This document shows positions 1-13,380 of a stretch of 64,000 nt of DNA, piece by piece; the stretch's first letter is position 1; the number at the start of each line of letters is the position of its first letter. Location of the stretch: assembly GCA_025765595.1 (NCBI GenBank), contig JAIVFH010000053.1:179125-243124 (forward strand). Reading direction: 5' to 3'. Source of the stretch: Obelidium mucronatum. Its lineage: Eukaryota > Chytridiomycota > Chytridiomycetes > Chytridiales > Chytriomycetaceae. The notes under the pieces are model-generated. The model searched no databases, was not told the DNA's origin, and saw only the letters and a list, made by a program, of their open reading frames with translations. The position numbers and the translations under genes were made by a program.

Positions 1-1027
1 CGAGGGAGGCTTCTCCAAAACATGGCATCGAGTCACACATAATGTATGCACAAGCGCCATCATCTTATCGATTTCAAGCCACAACAATTTTTGTTCAGGA
101 CTCAAACTTGCATTTCCACTCATTGATTGAAGTTGTGCAATTTCCTTGGCGTGGTTGCTTAATTCTTGAATTTCGGCGGTAGTTTTCGTGTTTGCGCCAT
201 TGTTGGAGGTGGATTGGCCCTCATTTGTGGCCCGATTCACATCGAGTGTATCCAAAACGCGGTAGAGTGCACTACAGAGAGATGCAAGCGCCAAGGCAAG
301 AGTGTCGTCGGACATGGGGGCACTTGCCAGAGACTCTCGTGGTTTTGGTTGTGCAGAATCGCCAGGCTTCTCGAGAGAAAGTTTTCCCAACGAGCTATGG
401 GTCTCTGGAGAAACTACAGAAGTAGTGGCGGATTTTGAGAAGAGATCCTTGAAGGATTTTCTTCTCATTGGTTCTTGACTTCGAGCGGGGGCCGGTTCTG
501 GTAAAGTGGGCGGTGGTGGACCATCGGAACTACTAATCATTGCCAAGAAGTCACCCTTTTGATTTTCTGGAGCAGATTCACGAGAAGGCTTTGTTTGAAT
601 GTGATTGTTGATTCGTGGCAAGAGGGGTTTGATTGTTGTAATTAAGCTGTCAAGAGCGTATCTTTGAGCTTCGATGGAGACGTCTTCGTCAGTCCCCTGA
701 AGAACGGAAGAAGTTTGTCCAGATTGGGTGTCAGTTTGCTGGTGGCTGGTTCCTTGCGCACTGAGACTTTCCTCGTTCTTTTATGATTTTACAGGGCGTT
801 AGAGAGAGGGGACTGAATGAAACAACTTACTCCAGCTTCCATTTATTTGAGCAGCTTCTTTCTTTTTGTTCCTTTCCCCTCTTGTGGTGTGTTCTTCTGG
901 AAGGGAGAACGATTTTTTTATTCCCAAGCACAACGTATGTCACCGTTCCATCCCCACTGGCACCGACAGCAGCACTGGCATCAGAACACATCAGAACAGT
1001 GGAATGAAATGCTCTTGCTGGAAGCAT
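1..1027 (-). CDS. Unrecognised protein, C-terminus beyond the window edge (partial)
   Basis: The ATG is at 1027. Exon 1 runs 1027-831; the donor GTAAGT follows at 830-825. Exon 2 starts at 766 and stays open to the window edge, so the C-terminus is missing. The acceptor at 766 was chosen because it keeps the long downstream frame open. The visible part, about 320 residues, is mostly low-complexity, with a basic stretch near the end of exon 1, a proline run (PPPPTLPEP) and a basic patch MRRKSFKDLF. The last 90 residues look helical (LALASLCSALYRVLDTLD, then LLWLEIDKMMALVHTLC). I do not recognise a family. The gene diverges from RPL29, with 283 bp between start codons. The reading frame is convincing; the first exon is less certain. 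Confidence 0.5.
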
Positions 1028-1310
1028 CGGTGCGACTGGGCTGCTGGATGGATGCGTCCCGATGTGGCTGTTGACGTGGAGTTTTTGGCATGTGGGTGAT
1101 GCTGTCGGGACTTATATGTCTTCAGAACGCCCGCAAGCTTATCTGCGCGAGAACTGTACCGAAAAGTTGGCTTTTGATCGAATCGCTTCTCGTCTCTTCC
1201 CTCAATTCTCAAAATCTATTACGATCGAGTACTAAAACAATCATATTTCATTTTCCATATCTGGGACTGCATTGGGACATATCTACTCTTCAAACGACGA
1301 TATCAGTACA

Positions 1311-1596
1311 ATGGTATGTGACCATACCATTTTACTTTTCTGTATGATTAACCCATATTTTTGTTTTCAGGCCAAGTCCAAGAACCACACCAACCACAAC
1401 CAAAACAAGAAGGCCCACAAGGGAGGTATCAAGAAGCCAAAGAGCAACAGATACCCATCTTTGAAGGGAGTCGACCCAAAGTTTCTCCGTAACCAGCGTC
1501 ACGCCAAGAAGGGAAACCAGCGTATGTGTCAGAACGCATTGCTCCTTTGTTGCTAACTTCGGTTTATTTCGTGTAGTTGCATTAAAGAACAACTAA
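1311..1596 (+). CDS. RPL29: 60S ribosomal protein eL29
   Basis: The model has three exons: 1311-1313 (only the ATG), 1371-1521 and 1577-1596, giving 57 residues. The protein starts [17 protein letters not shown] and contains the family signature [18 protein letters not shown], followed by a short basic tail ending in KNN. Length and signature match eukaryotic eL29, a small basic protein of the large ribosomal subunit. An intron placed directly after the start codon is common for ribosomal protein genes. The donors are GTATGT and the acceptors TTTCAG and TGTAG. AATAAA follows at about 1687. Confidence 0.95.
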
Positions 1597-1946
1597 ATTC
1601 AGTTGCGAGATTTGTTTTCCGACGGCTTAGCTTATTGGGGATTCAGTGGTGGTGGGAGGAAGTCCTGTATGACTTGATTTGAAACGAATAAAGGGTTTCA
1701 TTTGCTTTACCACGGCTTAATAACCTCTGTCTGTTTGTTTGTGATCAAACGGGGTTTTAAAGTATGTAATCGCACGCCTTGAAACTTCTTATCTGGCCTG
1801 AACGGAGAGATTAACGTACTTGGGGTTTTTACACCGTTAAATGCAGCACATTTAATTTGGGAAGTAAATTGGGGTGATAATGTGTCTAGGTGTTCGGTTG
1901 TGTTTTGGTGTGGAAGTTGTTGGAGTGAAAAGTGAAATAATATTAA

Positions 1947-4900
1947 ATGCTCACTAAATTCGAAACCAAGGTAACGTAAAATCGACAGAGACAGCAATAG
2001 CTCGCATGCATTGATGCTCTATTTGCCTATCCATTATATCTTCGCTCCTAATAAGTCGTTTCCAATTTAGTCGAACCGCGTGAAGGCGCTGTCATTTCAC
2101 CCGAAGCGTCCTTGGATTCTCTCTGGTCTGCACAACGGATCTCTGCAGCTCTGGGACTATAAAATCGGAACTCAGGTTGACCGCTTTGACGAGCATGAAG
2201 GTTAGAATGGCATGCGGTTGGATTGCTTTTATTTGCTTTTATTGACTGCTCTCACCAGGTCCTGTCAGAGGCGTTGCCTTTCATCCAACCCAGCCGCTGT
2301 TTGTATCGGGTGGAGATGACTACAAAATTAAAGTGTGGAACTGGAAGCAGCGGCGCTGTCTGTTCACGTTGATGGGCCATTTGGATTACATTCGTGGCGT
2401 GTCCTTCCACCACGAACATCCATGGATTATCAGTTGCTCAGACGACCAAACCATTCGTATTTGGAACTGGCAGTCCAGAAACTGCATCGCCACACTGACT
2501 GGACACACCTACTACGTTATGTCGGCATTGTTCCATCCAAAGGATGATTTGGTGGTTTCTGCCTCCCTGGATCAAACCATCCGCGTTTGGGATATTTCAG
2601 GTGTGTTTATTTTTATTTTTAATTTTTTACTATGGGTTGGTGGTAACATGTGAACTGGTCAGGGTTGCGTAAAAAACATGCTGCCCCTCAAAGCATGCAA
2701 TTTGAAGATATGCATCGTCACGGTGGTCCACCAGGCCCAGGTGGTCCAGGTGGAGGCCCAGGCCAGCCCGATATGTTTGGAAACACTGATGTCGTTGTCA
2801 AGTACGTTCTTGAAGGACATGACCGTGGTGTCAACTGGGCATCTTTTCATCCAAACTTGCCATTGATTGTTTCTGGTTCTGACGATCGTCTTATCAAACT
2901 CTGGCGTTACAATGGTGAGTGTTTCTGTAGTTTGATATCACGACACGTTGGTATTCATTCATTGTTTTGCCAGAAACTCGAGCATGGGAAGTTGATACAC
3001 TTCGTGGCCACTACAACAACGTGAATGCTGTTCTGTTTCACCCTCGCCAGGAATTGGTCATCAGTAACTCTGAAGACAAAACAATCAGTGTTTGGGACAT
3101 GAACAAGCGGTCACGACTCCACACTTTCCGTCAAGAGCATGATCGTTTCTGGACTCTATGTGCTCATCCTGAATTGAATCTTTTTGCCGCTGGTTTGTTC
3201 TAGTTCCCATGCTATTCTTTCTGCTAACAAATTTGATAGGCCATGACAGCGGATTTGTCGTTTTCAAGCTGGAGAGAGAGAGACCTGCCCAATCAATTTA
3301 CCAAAACCAGCTCTTTTACGTCAAGGATAAGATTGTTCGAATGCATGACTTTGCAACGTCCAACGATGTCCCATTGCTGTCAATTAAGAAGGGGGCTGCG
3401 TTGACAACCCCACCACGCACACTATCTTACAATCCCGCAGAGCACTCTGTTCTTGTCTGCTCGGTATGAAATTACCTACCATCTCATTTTCAAACTGAAA
3501 TGGTTTCCTTTAATGAATGATTTAGGCCCACGAAGGAGGAACTTATGAACTTTACAGTCTCCCAAAAGATTCCAGCGGAGAAGCACGAGAAGTTTCTGGG
3601 GATATTAAGAAGGGTCAAGGCCAAGCGGCTGTCTTTGTTGGTCGTAACCGTTTCGCCGTCTTGAACAAGGCGGCCCAACAAATTGTTATCAAGGACCTTC
3701 AAAACCAAGCGACTAAGAATTTCAAAACCCCAGGTCTTGTGAACGATATTTTCCACGGTGGCTCAAAGAACTTGATTCTTGTGACGCCCACATCTGTAAT
3801 GTTGTTTGACACTGAATTGAGAAGCACTATTGCCGAGTTGAATGTGACTGGTGTGAGATATGCAGTTTGGTCTCCTGATCAATCAATGGTTGCTTTGTTC
3901 AGCAAGAATGGTGAGGTGATGCCATATGTTTCGATGGGGTTCCTAACTCTCTCATGATTGTACAGCTTTGGTGATCGCATCTAAAAGCCTTGAGCAGTTG
4001 TGCTTGATTCATGAAACTATCAAAATTAAAAGCGGAGCTTGGGATGAATCTGGAATTTTTATCTACTCCACTCAGAACCATATCAAGTATGCTCTCCCAC
4101 AAGGCGACGGTGGTATCATTCGCACAGTCGAGCAGCCCATCTACTTGACCAAAGTCAAGGGAAAGAGTTTGTACTGTTTGGATCGTGATGGAAAGATCCG
4201 CGTGATTATGATTGACCCTTCGGAGTACCGATTCAAGCTTGCGCTTGTCCGTCGTAACTACGATGAAGTGATGTACATTATTAGAACTTCAAACTTGGTG
4301 GGTCAATCGATCATCGCGTATCTGCAAAAGAAGGGGTATCCCGAGGTTTGTTTTTTTTTTTGCACCAAATTTTTTTTTCATTTTTCCTAAAATTACTCCC
4401 ACAGGTTGCGCTTCATTTCGTCAAAGAAACTAAAACCCGCTTCGAGCTTGCCCTTCAATGTGGTAACCTTGAGGTTGCTGAAGAGACTGCCAAAATTCTT
4501 GACCGCGAAGACTGTTGGAATATGCTCGGTCAAGAAGCTCTGCGCCAAGGAGACCAAAAAGTTCTTGAGAGATGCTTCCAGCGTGTCAAGAACTTTGACA
4601 GATTGTCTTTCTTGTACTTGATCACTGGTAACACGGACAACTTGAAAAAGATGCTCAAGATTGCCGAGCTTCGTGGAGACCCAATGTCTCGCTACCACAA
4701 CTCCTTGTATCTTGGAGATGTTGACGAGCAAGTTCGCTTGTTGAAGGAAGTTGGACAATGTGAGCTTCGTGTTGGCTTTGTGAAAGTTTTGAGTTGTGCT
4801 GACGAGTATTTCCTTTAAAGCCCCCCTTGCTTACCTTGCGGCCAAGACTCACGGACTGGAAGAGGAGGCTGCTTCTATTCTTGCCGAGTCTGGTTTGGAC

Positions 4901-6291
4901 CATGCGCCAGTCATTCCTGGAAATGGGGAGCTTTTGAAGCCACCAGCTCCAATTTTGAAGCAATCTGATTTGAATTGGCCAAAACTTACTGTGGCGCGAA
5001 GCTTCTTTGAGGGTGGATTCGCTGGTGCAGGAGAGCAGGCAGGAAAATCCATTGCGGCGCCAGTACCCATTGATGAGTCCGCCCTTGAAGATGTTGGCGA
5101 CTGGGACAATGAAGATGATTTGGATTTGGATGATGATGGATTCGGTGCTGCGCCAAAACAAGCAAAGACTGGCAAGGCAGCAGCAGGTGCAGATTTGGAA
5201 GGCGAAGAGGGAGAAGGATGGGATCTGGACGATGAACTTGATTTGCCTGGCGATGGTCCTGCATTTGGCGGAGCTGACGCGGTTGAAGCGTACACTCCAC
5301 CTGCTCCAGGACCACCTGTTACTGACAGTTGGGTTCGAAATTCTCAGTTGGCTGCGGATCACATTGCTGCTGGATCCTTTGAAACTGCCATGCAGGTTTG
5401 TTTTTTCCTCATCTTGGATTCAAGAACTATATAATAACGACTTGTCAGTTGCTTAATCGTCAAGTCGGAGCTGTCAATTTTGCTCCTCTCAAGCCGTTGT
5501 TTATGGCAATTTTCCAATCCTCCAAAGCCTATATTTCTTGCACAACTTCTGTCAGCCCATTGGCAATCCCTCTTCAACGCCCTGGTGGTGATGAAACCAG
5601 AGGAGGAAAGGCGATGTACCCATTCCAGGCCATGACAGTCTCCAGTATGATTACCAAACTCCAAGAAGCTTATACTTCTACCGCAGGTGGAAAGTTCTCG
5701 GTTGCTTTGGATCTATTTGTGAACATTATTCAATCACTGTTGTTCACTGTTGCCTCTAAGAAGTCGGAAACAGAAGAAATCCAACAGCTGTTAACTGTTG
5801 CTCGTGAATATATTCTGGGATTAAAAATGGAGCTTTCTCGAAGGGACCCGAGTACAGAACCGAAACGAGCTATTGAGTTGGCTGCGTACTTCACCCACTG
5901 CCAACTCCAACCACTTCACTTGCAACTTGTTTTATCATCTGCCATGACTGCCGCCTACAAGTACAAAAACTTCAACACTGCATGTCAATTCGCCCGCAGA
6001 TTGCTTGAAATGGGACCGTCTCAGGCCATGGCATTGAAAGCGCGCAAGCTCCTGGCTGCTTGTGAGAACAACCAAACCGATGAAATTGCTTTGGACTACA
6101 ACCAACACAATCCGTTTGTGATTTGTGCATCCTCTTATACACCCATTTACCGTGGTAGCCCGAGTGTTGCTTGCCCATACTGTTCTGCTTCGTATAAGCC
6201 GGAATTCAAGGGACAGCTTTGTGTGGTGTGTAATGTGTCTGCTGTTGGAGCTACTGGTACTGGATTGAAGAGTATCAACGATGGTCGTTAA
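1947..6291 (+). CDS. COPA: Coatomer (COPI) subunit alpha
   Basis: Eleven exons (1947-1970, 2071-2200, 2259-2600, 2663-2914, 2974-3192, 3240-3463, 3526-3910, 3966-4345, 4405-4759, 4821-5395, 5449-6291) join in frame to 1242 residues, the usual size for alpha-COP. The N-terminus [20 protein letters not shown] begins a WD40 propeller of about 320 residues with repeated [F/W]D-type repeat ends. A second propeller and a helical solenoid follow. An acidic linker around residues 850-930 ([10 protein letters not shown]) precedes the C-terminal epsilon-COP-binding domain, which ends in a Cys-rich motif ([20 protein letters not shown]). The protein coats Golgi-to-ER vesicles and reads dilysine signals with its propellers. 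The first exon encodes only eight residues. No odd residues were noticed. Confidence 0.95.
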
Positions 6292-6341
6292 AAGGAAAAG
6301 TCTTTGGTTTTGTGACTCTTTATTATGAATGAATAAATTTG

Positions 6342-6710
6342 TTACTGTCTGGTTACAATCATGTGCATCCACAGGATAGCGCCTGAGAGAGCGATGGATG
6401 TAATTGGAGGAACTTGGGAGTTGCTTTTTTGAAGGAGCGTCTGACTCACTTTCATGTCAATGATGAGTGGATCCAAAAGTGCCCTGAGCATTTTCACTTC
6501 ACCATGCAGAGCGTCAATTTGTTGCTTCAGTGGTTTCGTGTGGAGATCAATCAAGTAGTGGAAGTACAACGTCACAGCAAAGAAGAGGCCAAGCGCTGTT
6601 GCTATGGTTCTGAAACTTACTCCACAATCAGTTCTCGGGCGGTTCAACGAGGTTTCTGGAAATGGCAGTGGAGAAAGCGACCGTGAAGATTCTGCCTTGT
6701 GCCGACCCAT
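6342..6710 (-). CDS. Small membrane protein of unknown function
   Basis: A single 122-residue frame starts with MGRHKAESSRSLSPLP. It has one clear hydrophobic segment (TIATALGLFFAVTLYFHYLI, about residues 36-55), a likely amphipathic helix or coiled coil (LKQQIDALHGEVKMLRALL), and a weaker hydrophobic stretch near the C-terminus (SIALSGAILWMHMIV). The gene is convergent with the COPI alpha gene (51 bp between stops). It lies 19 bp downstream of the NC2-beta stop codon in the same orientation. I do not recognise a family. Confidence rests on the membrane segment and on filling an otherwise compact gap; an intron is not excluded. Confidence 0.5.
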   Translation of the reverse strand: MGRHKAESSRSLSPLPFPETSLNRPRTDCGVSFRTIATALGLFFAVTLYFHYLIDLHTKPLKQQIDALHGEVKMLRALLDPLIIDMKVSQTLLQKSNSQVPPITSIALSGAILWMHMIVTRQ

Positions 6711-6729
6711 ATGGTTATTTTAGGTTATT

Positions 6730-7547
6730 TTATTGAGGTGGTGCATCGCCCGTCATCCCATCGCCCGTCATCCCATTCATCATGCTCAGCTTCGCTTGCT
6801 CAAACATTGCTTCTTGGCGGCGTAGTTTTTCTTCAGGAGATATACCAGAATTATCAAACTTGCTTGACCTCTTCCGACGTTCCTTTGAAAGAGAAACATG
6901 GTCAACTTGCGTTTAGAAACCAAGCACATCACAAACCTTTGACAGTTTATTGTGATCTTCGAGGGCATCACTTGCTTCCGTAATATAATCTTCAAATCCA
7001 AGGCTCTAAAATACAGTCGAAAAAATAATACAGCTTTAATAAACGGAAGTGTTGATCGAAGAAAACGTAAGAATGGACCTTCAACGCGGCTAAAACATGT
7101 TCTCCAGTAATGGTCTTTTTCTGTTCCTTTTCACACATTTCGTTTGCTGACAACCAGAGAAAAACGAACAAAAATGGTTAAGATATGACCCAGAAGAGAC
7201 TCTGAGATATATAAACCTTCTGACGAGATGAGATGTACAAACTCTATTTATTTTTTTTGTGGTTTGAACGGAGTTAGCACAGTATTATAAACAAAAATAA
7301 GTGCAGAAACTAACCAAGGCAGCAGTCAGCTATTAGATCTCTGGTCTCCTTCGCGCACCAGAGATCTGCCGGAAGCGTCTCTTGGATGATTTTCGCGATG
7401 GTTGCTGCAACAAGAGGTGTTGTAAATTCCAACTGATTGGCTGGTGGGCTAGGCCTGCGCGAGCGACTTACTCTTCGGCAGGCCGAGGTCTTCGTCATCA
7501 GCACCGCCGGCTCCGACTGGGTAGTGGTCAGATTCATCGTCAGACAT
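6730..7547 (-). CDS. DR1: NC2-beta / Dr1, histone-fold TBP-binding repressor subunit
   Basis: Six exons (7547-7472, 7404-7315, 7243-7217, 7146-7079, 7005-6937, 6882-6730) join exactly in phase to 160 residues. The histone fold is clear: LPKTTIAKIIQETLP, then a helix 2 stretch (EFVHLISSEANEM), then KKTITGEHVLAALKSLGFE. After the fold come the Dr1-typical basic stretch KERRKRSS and a helix with EEKLRRQEAMFEQAK. Dr1 pairs with NC2-alpha (DRAP1) and clamps TBP on promoters to block TFIIA/TFIIB entry. The donor after exon 4 (GTCCAT) is weak but is needed to reach SLGFEDY. The 27-nt exon 3 is unusually small. Confidence 0.9.
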
Positions 7548-7701
7548 TGTTTATTAGGGAGTGTGGGAGGGGGCTGCTCTTTTTTTCCATTTCCAACAAA
7601 AAACAAACGCCTTTTTATAGGTCTTCACAGTCAAACAGCATTTTGGAAGTGCCAAATATCAGAACCTAATTTTCAAAGAAGAGCAGTTAATTCAAATGCG
7701 T

Positions 7702-8558
7702 TCAAGTTGCCACAATCGCGATACCTAAACTACTCAGCGCGGCGCCGTTGGCATCAGTGCCAGACCACCCGATTCTCACAGTCAAAACCATGTTGGGGCT
7801 GTTGCAATCACTTGCACAAATGTTTTCTATGCATGCGCACGCGTTCAACGCGCAGGATGTTTTCGACCATGTCATTCCCCCATTTAGGAATGGTTTGCCT
7901 GAAATAATTAGTACGGTAGATTGATGGCCACAATTTAATTTTACCGTTATTCAAGTTGATGACGAGAGTTCGTGCTGTGTTTGTGGTTAAACTACGAAAC
8001 ACTTGACTAACAATAAGAACCTGGAACACAGACAACCGACATTTCAATTCCAGTGAAAGCAATTGTTCCGGATTTGAACAATTGGTTGTCGATAAGCATG
8101 ACCATTTGGACCCTTACAGATGTACTTGCATCTGTCAGTTGCTGCATCCATTGTCCAGTGGCCATTGGAACAACAAGCTCAGCGTATTCGTCTACTCGCG
8201 GATAAAATGCAGCTGTATATATTTTGTTCTTTGTTGGATCTGCCGAGTTGGATGTGATGACCTTTTCATGCATGGTGAAGAGGATGAGGGACAGATCAGA
8301 AACACCCTCGCATATACCTGCATATAAAACACAGAGACAGTTCCCTTTGCTACAACATCTCTTTAGAAAAGAAGTAAAAAACGCGTTTTGTTTTCCAATA
8401 CCGAATTTCGGCACAGTTTGATTCAAGCAGTTTCCCGTCGCGCCACAGTAAGACGCAGAAGCACTGTCGGGTCCAGACGAAATCCACGCGTTTGAATCCG
8501 GAAGCTGCGCGTAAACGAAAGCGAGAAGCGAGTTTATGAGAACGAAGAACAACCACAT
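7702..8558 (-). CDS. Secreted cysteine-rich protein of unknown function
   Basis: The start is set by a signal peptide, MWLFFVLINSLLAFVYA, followed by QLPDSNAW. Four exons (8558-8402, 8358-8318, 8261-8021, 7898-7702) join in phase to 211 residues. Cysteines cluster near the N-terminus (SYCGATGNC) and in the last exon (SCALNACACIENICASDC). The middle looks beta-rich (VAKGTVSVFYMQ; SVRVQMVMLIDNQL). I do not recognise a domain. The gene diverges from an MFS transporter, with only 31 bp between start codons, so the two may share a promoter. Introns 1 and 2 are short (43 and 56 nt) and are open in another frame, so retention isoforms cannot be excluded. Confidence 0.55.
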
Positions 8559-8589
8559 TTGCCACAGTAAATATTTAAACAACGAAGAA

Positions 8590-10013
8590 ATGTCACAACA
8601 AACACAACATGAGCAGCTCCTGGCGGGCGACGATCGCCACGAACTAGCCGCCAAATACACACAGCCTCTGTCCACTCTTCAACTGGTCAGCGTGAATGCA
8701 TTCTGGTTTGGGTACGTACTAACTGTATGTATGTACGTAAAGATAGTAAAGAACCTTATCGCCTTAATAGTTACCAATTCTACTGGTTTATAATGTCCAT
8801 TGTAATTGTGCCTAAGCAAGTTGAACAAATCATGGGCGACGACAGAAAGGGATCGGGTCTTGCAGCTATATCTTTTTACGCCGGCATCCTCAACCTTTTT
8901 CTCGCCGTTGTATTTGGCGCCCTGAATGATCGATTTGCTTCGAAGCTGGGAAAGCGCCGAATATTTATCGTGATCGGAACAATATCACTTTCAGCCAGTT
9001 TGTTGATGCTATCTGGGAATTCAAGCTTGACAGTATATGGATTTGGCTACACTACCATGACCTTGACGGCAATAATCGCTAGCGTTCCATTCAATGGTCT
9101 CATAGCGGATATTACTCCTCCTGAGCAAAAAGGGAGAATGAGCGCAATTATGGGAAGTATGGCCCTTGGGGGAAACTTGATGGGAGCTATTGCGGGCATT
9201 TTCATCGAAACGCTAGGCGTCACGGGAATGTATATACTACTGATGGCAGTTTTGGCCATATCATGCTATGTCACAGTGGTGTCTTGCGCCGAGGAATCAA
9301 GCGAACATTTAACGTTATTGCCTCCAATAGACTGGAAACTGTTTGCAAAAGATCTTGTCAAACCCCTCATATACCATCGTGACTTTCGACTGGTGTTTTT
9401 GTCAAGATTCCTATTCCAGCTTGGTATCGCGACCGTGAATCAATTCTTGCAGTACTGGATTGGCGACTGTGTCGAGACAAATCTTCCTTCTGACCAAGCA
9501 GTCTCAATGGCTTTAGTCCCACTCCTGATACTTGCGCCGATCGCATCTATATTTATTCCACAGAAGCGAAGAAAAGTTGTGGTTTACATTTCGGCTGGAA
9601 TAATGATTACAACATGTTTGCTGCTTGAAATTGCAACAGCATTTTATATGGCTTTGGTTATTGGGGCATTGTTTGGGGTGGGGTATGGCCCGTTTGTGGC
9701 AGCTGAGTTTGCCATGTTGATGGATGTGCTACCTTCTGCTGCAGAAGCTGCAAAAGATATCGCCCTTTGGCACTCTGCGATGGTTTTACCCCAGGTTCGG
9801 ATGAAATTCTTGATGTTGTTTAAGTTAAGTGTTTCACCGACTTAGATCTTCGCAACGCCGTCTGCTGGATGGCTCCTGGATTACTATCAAAAAGTAGGGC
9901 ATTCAATGAACCCACCTGCACAATGTTTGGGTTATAAAGTAACTTTTGGACTTTGCATAGTCTATTTTTTGTTGGGGGTTGAAGTTACACGAAGAATAAC
10001 AAAGGTTGAATAG
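8590..10013 (+). CDS. Major facilitator superfamily transporter
   Basis: Exons 8590-8711, 8771-9794 and 9846-10013 join in phase to 437 residues with about 12 hydrophobic segments. The MFS loop motif between TM2 and TM3 is present as GALNDRFASKLGKRRIF (G-x3-D-R-x3-K-x-G-[KR]-R). A second cytoplasmic repeat, ITPPEQKGRMSA, follows TM4, as in GPH/sucrose-type and related MFS_1 members. This places it as a plasma- or organelle-membrane secondary carrier; the substrate cannot be read from sequence. The start codon lies 31 bp from that of the divergent secreted protein. The donor GTACGTAC is strong, and the last exon restores the final TM segment (YKVTFGLCIVYFLLGVEV). Confidence 0.85.
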
Positions 10014-10096
10014 ACAGAAATTAAACAAAAATCGATCAAATTTACTGACAAATATCTAAACCAAAACGAAGAACAGGCCCCAGAACCAATCAACTG

Positions 10097-11449
10097 TTAC
10101 AACAATTCACCCGATGATTTACTGGATGCACTATCCGGCCGCTTCGCCTTTGGCTTCTTTTTCTTTTCTGGGGGTTTCAACATCTGTAAAATTTCATGTT
10201 TAGACGGTTTTAAAAAAAGTTATGATTGTACCTGAAACGAGCACAGCAAGTTTTCATCAACAACCATCATCGCCGCAGCATTATCAAACTCCCCGCAATA
10301 GTTTGGCGCCGAAAAAAACAGTTACGACCGATCGATTTGCAAAGAATTCATATCCATCTTGTACAACTTGGTGGGCACGACAAATCAAATCTAAGTCGTG
10401 CTTTTCCATGAACTTTTCCACTACATCTGCGCCAAATAAAAAGCCAACACCACGGTCACTAGCGCCCCAACCATTGATTTCATGGGACGGGTCAGACCAG
10501 AGCAAATCACAGAGTAGACCTGTTCAAAGGAGGAATCAATGCTTGAAAAAATCTTTGGAAAAACAAGGTACCTGTATCAGCAATATCAGTCGGTCTCATA
10601 ATTCGGCGGACTTGCTCCATGTGTTGAAGATCAGGGGAGAGTCCTCCATGCATACAGAAAATCCTCTCGTCTACAATTGCTGCCACCGGGAAGCAGTTGA
10701 AGCAATCCGCAAACGTTTTCCAGAGCTTTACATTGTATCTTCGTTTACCTATTTGTGGAGACAATTGAACCCCTTGCAAACAAAATTGATGAAACAAACA
10801 TTCATCATAGAACCCATAGAGTCTGTTCACACTAGCGCATTCATGATTTCCCCGAAGAATAAAGAAGTTTTCTGGATACTTAATTTTGTAGGCCAGCAAG
10901 AGGCAAATAGTCTCTAACGAATGTTTGCCACGATCCACATAATCGCCCAAAAAGAGGTAGTTCGACTCTGGAGGAAACCCGCCGTATTCAAAAAGCCGTA
11001 ACAAATCATAGTACTGTCCATGGATGTCCCCTTTTGGTTTCGTAACGGAATATCATTCAAAGACACATTGAGTAAATTGGTAGTTTCAGAAGCTCACCAC
11101 AAATCTTGATAGGCGCCTCCAGCTCCAACAAACAAGGCTGATTCATGAATATTTCTCTGGAAGTCACACATAGCCACCTGATTTCACTATCAGCGAGTTG
11201 AATCTTCTTGCCAGGCCGTTTGCCTCGAACTGTGTTTCAGGTTAGATGTGACCACTAAGCCAACACAGTCCCACAGAAGAAATCAACCAATCGTATAGAT
11301 TGTGAACGAATTCAATCGTGGGTAGCGATGTACTGCTGTCTAATGTGTACAGCCGGCAGTAGCTCACCTGCCAACAGTCTGTTTATGATGGAATCAAGAT
11401 CCACATTCTCTACAGCAGCATCTCCACTTCCAGAAACAGCGCTGGTCAT
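10097..11449 (-). pseudogene. PP1-type Ser/Thr phosphatase catalytic subunit, copy 1, frameshifted
   Basis: This PPP-family gene starts MTSAVSGSGDAAVENVD (ATG at 11449). It keeps the metal and catalytic motifs GDIHG, GDYVDRG, RGNHE and the PP1 hallmark [18 protein letters not shown]. Introns occupy the same positions as in copy 2 downstream. Near 10312 a run of seven A on the plus strand puts one extra base before SAPNYCGEF, so the reading frame leaves the family sequence and terminates early. With six bases the frame continues to CSFQ, and a last exon (about 10182-10097) encodes a Lys-rich tail ending SSGELL. The rest of the gene looks under constraint, so a sequencing error in the homopolymer is as likely as a real lesion. 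Confidence 0.85.
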
Positions 11450-11534
11450 TATAAGTTTTCTGCTGGCTAATTGGTAGTGGCTCGTTGCTTGCAAGTTGCA
11501 AAAGCGATTTTTTCCCCTTTATTCCAAATCAAAA

Positions 11535-12929
<1,395 letters not shown>

Positions 12930-13380
12930 TGTTGGCTTCGTGAGTTATATAATTTATTTATTATAGCGTTATTCTGTATTTAAAGGAATTTTTACACGAC
13001 TGTTATTATTTTTATTCTATCCTTCAGTCAAAACTTGGCGTTATTTGTAGCTTTCTATAAATGGTGGCAGAATGTGTGAGTACTTGATCCAAAGGAGCTA
13101 CTGTAGGAAAATATGCAGAAAACCCCAGAAAATATTCAAAAGACATTTTATGTAAGATGGGGATTGAGAATTATCAGAGGTTGGATTCGATATTTCGATT
13201 TTAAGCAATTACATCAAGCTTACACCAAAGCGAAACAGGGTTCTTCGTTAGTTATCTTCTAATTATTGTATGACGCAGCGCGAGTCCGTGTAGATAAGAA
13301 AGGTAAAAAAGTCAAGGGAATGATGAAAGAAGAGTCACCGGAAAAGCCCGAAACGAAAAAAGATCCCAAAAATCAACAAC
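12930..13380. other. Intergenic, 451 bp, between divergent PP1 copy 2 and the pyruvate-kinase-like gene
   Basis: No convincing coding exon or RNA was seen. The stretch must hold both promoters. The first 100 bp are AT-rich (TTATATAATTTATTTATTATAG). An ATG at 13321 opens a lysine-rich frame but cannot splice into the kinase frame without a stop, so the kinase start was placed at 13381. Confidence 0.5.

Noticed and set aside
10300..10320. Programmed frameshift in PP1 copy 1
   Set aside because: No slippery heptamer with downstream structure typical for programmed shifting was seen, and PP1 genes do not use one. Sequencing error or early decay is simpler.
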